From: JBBQNY01 sp038255255
Lineage (GTDB): Bacteria > Pseudomonadota > Gammaproteobacteria > Xanthomonadales > Ahniellaceae
NCBI GenBank assembly: GCA_038255255.1
Contig: JBBSLL010000029.1
Coordinates: 1 to 40,040, forward strand
Direction: 5' to 3'
DNA: 40,040 nt
The position numbers were made by a program, and so were the translations under genes. Of the stretch, positions 18,055 through 25,933 are shown piece by piece (positions within the stretch are counted from its first letter, which is position 1; each line of letters starts with the position of its first letter). The notes below the pieces were generated by a model that was given only the letters and a program-made list of their open reading frames with translations, made no database searches and was not told the origin of the DNA.

Positions 18055-18902
18055 GCAGCTGCGCTCCGGGGTGCGTCATGCAACTGTTGCACGATGTGCG
18101 CACGCAGCGATGCGAGCGGGTCGGTCGCGATGAATGCGGCGACAAGCGCCGCGTAATCCGGATAGCGCGCCTCGAGCCGTCGCTGGTTGAGGCCGCCCGG
18201 AGCGAGATTTTCGCCAGCGAAACTGGCGTGCCCGACATGCGCGACGAAGGCGTCGTGGCACAGCACGTTGCGCCATCCATGTCCGGCAGCGCGCCGGCAG
18301 AAGTCGTTTTCCTCGCCGTAACCGCGGCCAAAAGTTGCCGAGTCGAAACTCCCCAGGGCGCTCAGGGCATGGCGCGTTATGAGCATGCAGAAGCCCACAC
18401 CTGTCGGCAGATCGGGATAGTCCCCGTTCGCGGCTCCTGCGACGGCCGTCGCAACGCGGTCGACATCCTCCGGCACAGGATTGGCCTTGCAGAACTCCGG
18501 TATCGAACAGATCTCCGCGTTGTTCGACCACGGCGTGGCCGTGGCGATCGAGGGATCCGAACCCGCGCATCGCGCCAGCGCTTCGAGCCAGCCCGGCGTG
18601 GTGAGGGTGTCGCTGTTGAGCAGCACCACGTCCCCTGAAGCATCGGCCATCGCCCGGTTGACCGTGTCGACGAAACCCTGATTGCGCGCGTGGCGGGTGG
18701 CATCGGCGCGACACCGCGAGGCGTGCACGAACGCTTCGATGAGGGGCGCGACCGCCGGGTCGGGCGATGCATCGTCCACCACCATGACGCGCGCCTGTTC
18801 GGGAAGCGTGCGCAGCAGGCTGTCGAAACACGGCTTCAGCACGTGGGCCCCGTTGAACACCGGTACGATGACAGTGGGCAGCGGAACATCGGGTGCGCTC
18901 AC
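18051..18902 (-). CDS. Family 2 glycosyltransferase
   Basis: Predicted GT-A fold sugar transferase of 283 residues for surface-glycan assembly. It begins PTVIVPVFNGAHVLKPCFDS, continues with VVDDASPDPAV (about 41-51), GFVDTVNRAMADASGDVVLLNSD (NSD at 96-98 as the DxD-like site) and TPGWLEAL, and has the GxGYGEENDFCRRA acceptor-side block. The start is a GTG at 18902 whose bases overlap the stop of the upstream ABC ATPase (GTGA). Its own stop overlaps the next start (ATGA). Donor sugar and linkage cannot be read from sequence. Confidence 0.87.
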   Translation of the reverse strand: MSAPDVPLPTVIVPVFNGAHVLKPCFDSLLRTLPEQARVMVVDDASPDPAVAPLIEAFVHASRCRADATRHARNQGFVDTVNRAMADASGDVVLLNSDTLTTPGWLEALARCAGSDPSIATATPWSNNAEICSIPEFCKANPVPEDVDRVATAVAGAANGDYPDLPTGVGFCMLITRHALSALGSFDSATFGRGYGEENDFCRRAAGHGWRNVLCHDAFVAHVGHASFAGENLAPGGLNQRRLEARYPDYAALVAAFIATDPLASLRAHIVQQLHDAPRSAAA

Positions 18903-20104
18903 GCGTCGATCAACCATTCGTGCGACAGGCGCACCATGCCCAGTTCCCGGGTACTGCCGCGCACCGCGAATCCACGCTCCATGGTGTCGAACAGGCGCAG
19001 TTCCTCCGGGTCCATCGCATGTGCCCGCGCGAGATAGCCACCGGGCAGCAAAGGCAGGGCGTCGAACCGCACCAGGAACCGCCAGGTATCGTCGTCGAGC
19101 CGCTTCGGCAATGCCGAATCCATGGCGCTCGTGACGCCATATACCGCGGTTCCGTCGGCACGCACGATGCCCAGCGCCAGCGCAGGCACACGCCCGTCCC
19201 GCGAACGCACGTCGATGCGCAGCTCGAGCGCACTGCCCGCCTCGATGGAAATGGCGGTCTGTTGCGCCGCGCCATTCAACGCGAGCTCGCGGACCTCGAA
19301 CTCCTGTCCCGACAGGGAGGTCGTCGCCGATTCCTCCTGTGCGGCAATGCGGCGTTCCTGGAACGCAAGATACTGCTGGGTCACGTCGTAAACCTCGCCA
19401 TAGCCGCGCTGTCGCCCGTGATCGAGCCACAGGGCGCGCCGGCAGAGCTTCTGCACGTGGAACATGCTGTGCGAGACCAGCATCAGCGTGCCGCCACCCG
19501 CCAGGTAGTCCTCGATCCAGCGGATGCACTTGCGCTGGAACGCCTCGTCGCCCACCGCGAGGACCTCGTCGGTGATGAGCAGTTGCGGCCGTCGCGCAGC
19601 GACCAGGGCGAAGCCGAGCCGTACAACCATGCCGCTGGAATAGTGTTTGACCGGTTCGTCGATCCAGCGCCCGATATCGGCGAACTCGACGATCTCGTCC
19701 ATCCTTGCAGCGAGTTCGCGCGCGCTGAAACCCATCAGGGTTCCGGCCATCTCGATATTGTCGCGGCCGCTGAGTTCCGGATTGAATCCCGCACCGAGCT
19801 CGAGCAACGCGCCGATGGACGCGCGCACTTCTACCGACCCCCGCGTGGGCGCGAGCACGCCGCTCAATATCTTGAGCAGCGTCGACTTGCCCGCGCCGTT
19901 TTCGCCGATGACGCCCAGCGACTCCCCGGCGTGGATCTCCAGCGACACGCCATCGAGCACAGTGATGGGGTCTCGATGCGGCGCGTTGCGCAGCAGCCGC
20001 GCCATTGCGCGCAACCGGTCGGAGGCGCGCGCAACCTGCGGATAGTCCTTGCCAACGTCGTGCAGTCGGACCAGCAGCGGCGCGGCCTCGACAGCCGTGC
20101 TCAC
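18899..20104 (-). CDS. wzt: Polysaccharide ABC exporter ATPase with Wzt-type C-terminal domain
   Basis: ATP-binding subunit that drives export of a lipid-linked polysaccharide across the inner membrane. Residues 1-250 are the ATPase: IGENGAGKST (66-75), HYSSGMVVRLGFAL as the signature loop, and LLITDEVLAVGDE as Walker B. The stretch from about 270 to 401 is a beta-rich domain like the carbohydrate-binding domain of Wzt, which in O9a-type systems recognises the non-reducing end of the finished chain. That a methyltransferase follows in the operon fits a terminally methylated polymer, but this is inference. It starts with GTG overlapping the permease stop. The symbol is by family resemblance. 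Confidence 0.85.
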   Translation of the reverse strand: MSTAVEAAPLLVRLHDVGKDYPQVARASDRLRAMARLLRNAPHRDPITVLDGVSLEIHAGESLGVIGENGAGKSTLLKILSGVLAPTRGSVEVRASIGALLELGAGFNPELSGRDNIEMAGTLMGFSARELAARMDEIVEFADIGRWIDEPVKHYSSGMVVRLGFALVAARRPQLLITDEVLAVGDEAFQRKCIRWIEDYLAGGGTLMLVSHSMFHVQKLCRRALWLDHGRQRGYGEVYDVTQQYLAFQERRIAAQEESATTSLSGQEFEVRELALNGAAQQTAISIEAGSALELRIDVRSRDGRVPALALGIVRADGTAVYGVTSAMDSALPKRLDDDTWRFLVRFDALPLLPGGYLARAHAMDPEELRLFDTMERGFAVRGSTRELGMVRLSHEWLIDA

Positions 20105-20886
20105 AGGAAATCCTCGAAGTGGCGCGACAGTCGCCTGAAGACAAAGCTACCGATCGCGAGCGTCGCGAGCGGGAACCAGAGCAGGGCGATCCAGCCTATG
20201 GTCGGCGTGCCGACTCCGAAGAGACTCCAGCGCAGGGCCTCGATAAAAGCGGTCATCGGATTCGCATCGAGCAGCGGCTGCAATCTTGCGGGCAACATCT
20301 CGCGTGCGTAGAAGATCGGCGTGAGGAAAAACCAGGCGGTCAGCAGTTGGCCCGTCACCAGTGCGAGGTCGCGCACGAAGACCTGCATGGCCGCCAGCGC
20401 AAGCGCAAGGCCGGCGGCGGCGATACCCAGCAGCGCGAAGATGCCGAGCGCCAGGATGAGCCCCTCCCAACGCAACGGCTGGCCGAACGCGGCCAGCGCC
20501 ACCAAGATCAGCAGGAATCCGATCCCATGCACGGCGAACGCGGCCGCGACGCGCGACAGCACCAGCACCGCGCGCGGCAGCGCGACTTTCGACAGCAGCG
20601 ATGCGTTGTCCTGGATCGAGGTGGTGCCCTGCACCAGGCTCTCCGCGAAAGCCGTCCACGGCCACAGCCCGACTGCGAGGAACGGCACGAACGCGAGATC
20701 GACGCCCTGGGGCAGGCGCGCCTGCAGCACGGTGACGAACATCAGGCTGTAGACGCCGAGCATCACCAGCGGCTGCGCGACCGCCCAGCCGAGACCGGTC
20801 AGGGTTCCCTCGAAGCGCTGCCTCAATGCGCGCACCGTGAAATGGCGCAGCAGTGCCACGTCGTGCGTCGATACCCGCAAAGTCAT
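20101..20886 (-). CDS. wzm: Polysaccharide ABC exporter permease
   Basis: Inner-membrane subunit of an ABC-2 type exporter for O-antigen-like or capsular polysaccharide. The 261-residue protein has about six hydrophobic segments, the N-terminal amphipathic VRALRQRFEGTLTGLGWAVA region, and YSLMFVTVLQARLP and TPIFYAREMLPARLQPLLDANPMT, which are typical of Wzm/TagG/KpsM permeases. It is the first gene of a five-gene operon. The 148 bases upstream of its ATG hold a GC-rich palindrome but no recognisable sigma70 promoter. Confidence 0.88.
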   Translation of the reverse strand: MTLRVSTHDVALLRHFTVRALRQRFEGTLTGLGWAVAQPLVMLGVYSLMFVTVLQARLPQGVDLAFVPFLAVGLWPWTAFAESLVQGTTSIQDNASLLSKVALPRAVLVLSRVAAAFAVHGIGFLLILVALAAFGQPLRWEGLILALGIFALLGIAAAGLALALAAMQVFVRDLALVTGQLLTAWFFLTPIFYAREMLPARLQPLLDANPMTAFIEALRWSLFGVGTPTIGWIALLWFPLATLAIGSFVFRRLSRHFEDFL

Positions 20887-21034
20887 TCCTGCGCCTGCGC
20901 ATCCACCCGCACGAAGTGTAGTCGCCGCCGGGCCGGCGGGCCGGTCCCGAAGTCAATCGAGGCGGGCAGCGCCAGTCGCAGGAAGGCGGACCGCGGGCAC
21001 CTCCAGCCTCGAGTATCGCGCCGCGACTATCCGG

Positions 21035-22015
21035 CTATTTGGGCGACGCTTTCGGAACTTGCAGTGGAGCTGGCAGCTGTTCCGCCGCAGCCGTGGCGGC
21101 CGCGATGTCGGCATCGCCGTAGCGCTTGCGCAAGGCCTGCAGGCGCGCGGGGTTGCCCTCGAGCGGCATGCTCAGCAATCGATCGCTCTGGTCCTCGACG
21201 TGCTTGCCCTGGTGCCGTTGCTTCATCTGCCTCGCCAGGCCCTCGCGGATTTCCTCGAACTCGGCAGCGCGTCCGGTGCGGTGCTCGACCATCTCGATGA
21301 AGTGGTAGCCGTAAGGAGTCTCGATAACCGGCGACAGTTCACCTGGAGTGTGCATCGCAAAGGCGGCGTCCTCGAAGGCCTTGACGGTCTTGCCGCGCGG
21401 CACGTTGCGGAACAGCCCGCCCTCGGCCGCCGACGCATCGTCCTCGGAATACTTGCGCGCGAGATCGGCCACCGCTTCGCCGCGGGCCGCGCGCTCGCGA
21501 AGTTTTTCGGCGAGCGCCTTCGCGGTTCCGGGTGCGCGGCAATCGGTCTTGATCAGCACATGCCGCACGTCGACCACGTCGCCAATCAGGAAGTCCTTCG
21601 GGGAAGCCGCGAACGCTTCCGCCGCCAGGGTCTCCGCGTCGAACTTCGGTGCGTTCTCGAACAGATGCTGCTGGTAGAACAGCGCGAGGTCGCGCTCTTC
21701 GGCAAGCTTGCGCGCCGCCTTGAACTTGTCGGTCTTGTCGAGGCCGAGCCGGCGTGCTTCCGCAGCCATCTGCTCGACGAGCAACATCTGGTTCAACAGG
21801 GTGTCGATGCGCTCGCCGCTGTCGATAAAGCCGGCGCGCTGCTGTTCAGGAATTTCCTGCATGCGGGCGTCGACCTCGGCTTCCGTGATCTCGGCGCCAC
21901 CCCGCCTGGCCAGCACGTCCGAGGACGCGGGAATCTCGCCGGCGGGTTGCGCCGTGGCAACCACGGCCGTGGCGGCGAGCGCGAGTGCGATAAAGAGTCG
22001 GGCAGACGAGTGCAT
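21035..22015 (-). CDS. Periplasmic parvulin-type peptidyl-prolyl isomerase
   Basis: Exported PpiC/SurA-like foldase of 326 residues. A signal peptide (FIALALAATAVVATA, about 8-22) ends near ATA-QP. An N-terminal helical chaperone-like region (about 40-140) precedes the parvulin domain (about 147-260), which contains VRHVLIKTD, LARKYSEDDASAAEGGLF and ETPYGYHFIEMVEHR. A C-terminal helix with MKQRHQGKHVEDQ follows. It has only one parvulin domain, so it is not SurA itself. Its ATG at 22015 has GGAA eight bases before it. It lies 148 bases upstream of the glycan exporter and is probably a separate unit. Confidence 0.88.
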   Translation of the reverse strand: MHSSARLFIALALAATAVVATAQPAGEIPASSDVLARRGGAEITEAEVDARMQEIPEQQRAGFIDSGERIDTLLNQMLLVEQMAAEARRLGLDKTDKFKAARKLAEERDLALFYQQHLFENAPKFDAETLAAEAFAASPKDFLIGDVVDVRHVLIKTDCRAPGTAKALAEKLRERAARGEAVADLARKYSEDDASAAEGGLFRNVPRGKTVKAFEDAAFAMHTPGELSPVIETPYGYHFIEMVEHRTGRAAEFEEIREGLARQMKQRHQGKHVEDQSDRLLSMPLEGNPARLQALRKRYGDADIAAATAAAEQLPAPLQVPKASPK

Positions 22016-22135
22016 TGAAAGATTCCGTGAGATGGGTCAAGCAGCGGGCGGGAGCAATCGCGGCATGCGGTCAGACTCTCGCCCGGTGCCCGAGTTCAAA
22101 CAGGTTGCGCGGTCAACAGGGAATCCGGAAGTCCC

Positions 22136-22169
22136 AAAAAACATTGGGGGCGACAAGTCGCCCCCAATG
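22136..22169 (-). terminator. Intrinsic terminator of the exported-protein gene 22192-23337
   Basis: On the minus strand a perfect 13-base-pair stem (22157-22169 with 22142-22154) with a two-base spacer is followed directly by six T residues (22141-22136). It begins 23 bases after the stop of the upstream gene. Confidence 0.9.
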
Positions 22170-22191
22170 ATCGATCGGATCGCGGCAAGAG

Positions 22192-23337
22192 TTACTGCGA
22201 CTGGAACGCCACGCCGCAACGGCTGATCGTGGTGTCGAGGCAGTTGTGCTCGTTGGGCTGGTAGCCGTCGAGCGGATTCACCGTCATGAAGTTGAGGTAA
22301 TACCGGTTCCCTTGAACCAGCGCGCACTCGTTGTTGCTGGGCGACTGGTTGAGCGCGTAGGAGATGCCTCCGGTAAGGAAGCGCTGGGTGCCTGAAAGCG
22401 TGATGTTGCGGCAGCCGAGACTCAACGTCGGTTCAACCGGGTCGGGCGTGTTCGCAGGGATCCGGAAATCGCCGGGACAGCGGGAAATAGAGAAGTAGAC
22501 GCCGTTGAGGCTGGCGGCACCGGCGCCCCCGCCCTGGGCCTCGATCCAGTTCAGGAACTTGAGCAATCCGTCGAAGTTCTGGGCGTCAGACGCGGTGAAC
22601 TCGACCGACACGTACTCGTTCCGGTTCGCCCCGAAGACAATGAGTCCGCCTATCCGGGGAAAAGGATTCGAGAATCCCCCGTTCTGCGCACGGATGTCAG
22701 TGAACAACCGCTCGGAGCTACGCGTGAATCCTGCCCATGGCTCACCGTTCCAGTTGGAAGGGCAGCCCTCGACGGGCGGCGGCCCGGAGGCAGTGAGCAC
22801 ATTGAGCACGTTGGACGTGCGCGCGCCCGTTGCAGCAAAGCAGCGCAACGAAAACGCGTAAGTAGCATTGGGATTGGGCACCGTCACGTTGGAGCTCGCG
22901 GCGGCAGACGCGGGCAGGACGCCACTCCAGTTGGTCGTGCCTCCTCCAGTGGACACACGCTCGCACGCCTCGTAGTCGGCGTGCAACCCGACGGGAGCCA
23001 GCGAGAAGGTGGTGAGGGCGGGATAGCGACCGTCGGTCTGCGGCTGATTAAAGTTGCTCGACGCGAGCGTGAACGCCGGCGGCGGGTTGTTGCCGCCCAG
23101 CGAATCGGAGCATTGCGTCGAATTCGTGGAACTCGGCGCGCAGTCGACCACCACGTTGCCGGTGACCGCGTCGATTCTCACGTTCGAATCGGGCGTCAGG
23201 GTGACGGCCGCCTGCTGCGCACCGCCGCGGTTGATGATGAGCTGGTTGGCCTGCGCGGACGCGATCGCCGGCACGAGTACCAGCATCGCGGTCAACATCG
23301 CGGCGACCATAGGGGTCCGGGGGCGGACGTGTGTCAT
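22192..23337 (-). CDS. Exported cysteine-rich protein of unknown function
   Basis: I do not recognise this 381-residue protein. It has a signal peptide (MVAAMLTAMLVLVPAIASA, about 10-28) with likely cleavage after ASA. The mature part has ten cysteines, enough for five disulfides, and is rich in Asn, Gly, Ser and Pro, as in extracellular or periplasmic proteins. A segment near the middle, FDGLLKFLNWIEAQGGG, is the only clearly helical part. No catalytic motif, lipobox, C-terminal anchor or sorting tag is seen. The ATG at 23337 (MTHVRPR) has AGGCG about ten bases upstream. It has its own terminator and is the outermost gene of the secretion region. Confidence 0.75.
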   Translation of the reverse strand: MTHVRPRTPMVAAMLTAMLVLVPAIASAQANQLIINRGGAQQAAVTLTPDSNVRIDAVTGNVVVDCAPSSTNSTQCSDSLGGNNPPPAFTLASSNFNQPQTDGRYPALTTFSLAPVGLHADYEACERVSTGGGTTNWSGVLPASAAASSNVTVPNPNATYAFSLRCFAATGARTSNVLNVLTASGPPPVEGCPSNWNGEPWAGFTRSSERLFTDIRAQNGGFSNPFPRIGGLIVFGANRNEYVSVEFTASDAQNFDGLLKFLNWIEAQGGGAGAASLNGVYFSISRCPGDFRIPANTPDPVEPTLSLGCRNITLSGTQRFLTGGISYALNQSPSNNECALVQGNRYYLNFMTVNPLDGYQPNEHNCLDTTISRCGVAFQSQ

Positions 23338-23443
23338 GGGCGTGGCGCCTGGGTCAGAAGTTGGTCGGCATGTTACCAGCACTCGGCCGCCAAGCCGAAC
23401 CGCCAGTCGGGACTTTCAGCCACCAGTGTGATTCGAGGCGCAC

Positions 23444-23471
23444 AAAAAAGCCCCGGGCTTGCGCCCGGGGC
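23444..23471 (-). terminator. Intrinsic terminator of the exported-protein gene 23510-25087
   Basis: On the minus strand a nine-base-pair all-GC-rich stem (GCCCCGGGC arms, 23463-23471 with 23450-23458) and four-base loop are followed by six T residues (23449-23444). It ends about 40 bases after the stop codon. Confidence 0.93.
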
Positions 23472-23509
23472 CTGGATGTTGCGCGAATCCCGAAGGACTC
23501 GATACCGAT

Positions 23510-25087
23510 TTACGGAACGATTGGTGCGAGCACCAGTCGGCTGCCGCGATGACGGATGCTGCCCGAGTAATTGGACAAACGACCCGGCTGCGCCGCGGAG
23601 TTGACGAAGTTGACCGACCAGAAGCCGATGGTCGGCAGACCGACGTAACGACGGCCGCTCGGAGCAGTCAACACATGGTCCTGACCGGCCGGTGCAGTGT
23701 CGTCGTTGTCGAAGCCCATGCGCGCCCAACCCGCCTGGTACACCGTGGTGCCACCCGTTGCAGCGGTGGTGATGTTGGTGGAGAAGCGCGAACCGAAGAT
23801 CCCCGACGAACGCGTTGCCAGGCTCGTCGAAGCGGCAACCGCCGGCTGGTTGAACGTGAACACGTTCGATTCCCAGCACAGCGACGGCAGCGTGATCGTC
23901 GGATCCGGCGGCGGCGGCGAGATGATCGGACCGCCGACGATGATGCCCGGGGTACGCTCTTCACGGTCGTAGTAGTTCAGACCGAACGTTTCGCACGCCG
24001 AACCGTCGTCACGGAACGCTTCCGTGAAAGGCGGTGTGACGAGGGCGTCGGTCAGGACGTCCACGTAGTAACGCTTGGTCGGGAAGGTGATGACCCATTC
24101 CGACGAGGCGCCCAGCGCGGTTTCGGTGTTGTACTCGTTGTAGATCGCGTCGTGCATGAAGACCAGCGACACGGCGTTCGGCGGCTGTGCCGTACCCGAC
24201 AGGAAGGTTTCCTGCTGGATCTGTGCACCGCCACCCACGAACACGAACGAGTCCGCGGTCGGCGCTGCGGCCGTACCACCCGTACGCGCCTGGCGCAGGT
24301 CGGGCAGGACGCTACCCGGATTGCTGTGCAGGGCGCCGTCACCGACGGTGTAGAAGCCGGCAATGGCTTCCGCAGCGTAGGAGTGCATGGTGCCGTTGCC
24401 CACGTCGATGATGAAGCCGGCGCCGAACAGGCCACCCGTCGGTCCATCGATCGCGGCAGGGGTGGACGACCAGCCACCCGAACCCGGGGTCCAGGAAGTC
24501 ACCAGTGCTGCGCAGTTGACCGGAACGCCGTTGGCGTGCGTGGCTTCCTCGGCGAGGTTCGTCAGGCCAGTGCCCGTACGGACTTCACCCATCTCGATCA
24601 TTTCGATATGGCCTTCGCGGGTACGCGTCAGCGAGCCCAGGAAGTCAGCGTTGGCACTGCCGGTCGGGAAGTCACGGAACGCGCCCGTGTAGGCGAACGG
24701 CAGGAACGGCTGGGTGATGTTGCGGATGTCCGGCACCAGGCACGAAGTGTCGGTGGTGCGGAAGTTGCCGGGGCCCGTGCCCGTGGCACCGTCGGTGGCG
24801 AACACCGCGGCGGTCCAGACGTCGAACGGCGACATGTACAGGTTGAAGTCGAGGACTTCCTTCGAGTTGGCGCCTTCGAGGAAGCGCACCTTCACGGCTT
24901 TGACGCGGCTGGTGGTGTTGACTACCGAGATCGCGGTCGAGTTGTTCTTGTTGACCGTGTAGTACGGATAGATCAAGACCTGACCCAAGCCATCCGGGTT
25001 CAGGTTGACCGCTTGCGCGGTCATCGCCAGGCCCGCCGCGCCCATCAGGCCGGCAAGCGTGGCAGTCGCCAAGCTGTTTCTTTTCAT
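23510..25087 (-). CDS. Large exported protein of an uncharacterised gammaproteobacterial family
   Basis: Secreted or surface protein of 525 residues with no assigned function. A signal peptide MKRNSLATATLAGLMGAAGL runs to about residue 26 (AQA, then VNLNPDG). The mature N terminus GQVLIYPYYTVNKNNSTAIS followed by VVNTTSRVKAVKVRFLEG, LDFNLYMSPFDVWTA and TREGHIEMIEMG I recall as recurring in unnamed exported proteins of other gammaproteobacteria; this is memory, not a search. Four cysteines are visible in the mature protein. The C-terminal half is Thr/Gly/Ser rich and probably beta. There is no transmembrane anchor, lipobox or sorting signal. It has a strong ribosome-binding site and terminator, suggesting high monocistronic expression. 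Confidence 0.8.
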   Translation of the reverse strand: MKRNSLATATLAGLMGAAGLAMTAQAVNLNPDGLGQVLIYPYYTVNKNNSTAISVVNTTSRVKAVKVRFLEGANSKEVLDFNLYMSPFDVWTAAVFATDGATGTGPGNFRTTDTSCLVPDIRNITQPFLPFAYTGAFRDFPTGSANADFLGSLTRTREGHIEMIEMGEVRTGTGLTNLAEEATHANGVPVNCAALVTSWTPGSGGWSSTPAAIDGPTGGLFGAGFIIDVGNGTMHSYAAEAIAGFYTVGDGALHSNPGSVLPDLRQARTGGTAAAPTADSFVFVGGGAQIQQETFLSGTAQPPNAVSLVFMHDAIYNEYNTETALGASSEWVITFPTKRYYVDVLTDALVTPPFTEAFRDDGSACETFGLNYYDREERTPGIIVGGPIISPPPPDPTITLPSLCWESNVFTFNQPAVAASTSLATRSSGIFGSRFSTNITTAATGGTTVYQAGWARMGFDNDDTAPAGQDHVLTAPSGRRYVGLPTIGFWSVNFVNSAAQPGRLSNYSGSIRHRGSRLVLAPIVP

Positions 25088-25095
25088 CTGGGACA

Positions 25096-25100
25096 CTCCT
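25096..25100 (-). promoter_or_regulatory. Ribosome-binding site deciding the start at 25087
   Basis: AGGAG stands eight bases before the ATG at 25087. An in-frame GTG at 25096 overlaps this site, so the ATG is the start. The site also overlaps the palindrome CCTAATTAGG (25098-25107). Confidence 0.75.
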
Positions 25101-25297
25101 AATTAGGTCTTACAGGGCTATTGCATACCACCTGACCCATCCGCCGCGCCGATCGATGACGGCTACTGCGGCAGGGTAAGTCGAGCGTCAGGGATGTTAA
25201 GCGAATGTTCGGCAGTGCGCAATCCCCCATTTTGCGAGCCAGGCCGCGTTTACCCGGCCCGCGGGGACCGGCGGGCCGCCTGGCACCCCGAGCGGGG

Positions 25298-25906
25298 CTA
25301 TTTGATGAACCCTTCCAGGAATTGCTCGGGAAGATGATGCCATTCGTCACCTACCTTGATCCAGCGCTCGGTAATCGCCGACTGGCTCTGCATTTCCTTG
25401 GCGCCCGTCGATTGCATTGAAAACCGGTAGGTCATCAGGACCCGCACAGCGCACGAAGTTGCCTCGCATTGGCCGTCCAGCGCTTCGGCGCCCATCCAGC
25501 GGATGGGCCTGGAGCCCATGTCCGCCGAATACTGTTTGCGCGGGATGGCGGAACGGACGCCCGCCGTGAGGAACTCGTATGCCTCATCGGTCTTGCCCGC
25601 CATCAGCAGCTTCCAGCGCTGCTCGACGCGGTCCTCGAGGCGCTTGTCGATCGGCTCGAACCCGGGTGGCCGGGCCCTGATGTCCACGCCAGGACCGGCA
25701 ATCGCCGGATCCTGGCCGGGGCGCACCAGCGGCGAATTGCGCTGCTCCGCCGGCGGGGCAGCGATCTGCTCCGCAGGGGCGTCCGCAGCGGGGGAATCGG
25801 ATTTTGCAGCTGCTGCTGCCTCGCCCGGTCCGGCAGTACTCGCGCAGCCCGCGGCCAGCGAGGCGGCGACCACGGCAATCGCGAGGGAGATTCGTGTGGT
25901 GCGCAT
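25298..25906 (-). CDS. Small lipoprotein downstream of the secretin gene
   Basis: Predicted lipoprotein of 202 residues with signal peptide and lipobox LAAGC (17-21), Cys21 followed by Ala, so outer-membrane sorting is expected. An Ala/Pro-rich linker (about 22-75) leads to a compact domain from about 87 with RVEQRWKLLMAGKTDEAYEF and ITERWIKVGDEWHHLPEQFL, which has the helix-plus-sheet pattern of NTF2-like domains. No function can be assigned. The ATG at 25906 has AAGGA seven bases upstream and lies only 27 bases after the gspD stop, so it is probably read with the secretion operon. Confidence 0.78.
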   Translation of the reverse strand: MRTTRISLAIAVVAASLAAGCASTAGPGEAAAAAKSDSPAADAPAEQIAAPPAEQRNSPLVRPGQDPAIAGPGVDIRARPPGFEPIDKRLEDRVEQRWKLLMAGKTDEAYEFLTAGVRSAIPRKQYSADMGSRPIRWMGAEALDGQCEATSCAVRVLMTYRFSMQSTGAKEMQSQSAITERWIKVGDEWHHLPEQFLEGFIK

Positions 25907-25933
25907 GCAGTTGTCCTTAGGAAGTACGAAAAT

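Noticed and set aside
20923..20945. Palindrome-rich GCCGGGCCGGCGGGCC near the wzm start as an operator
   Set aside because: Self-complementary GC-only sequence is common by chance here; there is no known regulator site or spacing to support it.
23338..23382. Longer N terminus for the cysteine-rich exported protein
   Set aside because: It would put 15 extra residues before a normal signal peptide, and the ATG at 23337 has the better upstream site.
25255..25278. GC-rich hairpin (CGGCCCGC/GCGGGCCG) after the lipoprotein gene
   Set aside because: The stem is good, but no T-run follows on either strand, so I do not call it an intrinsic terminator.
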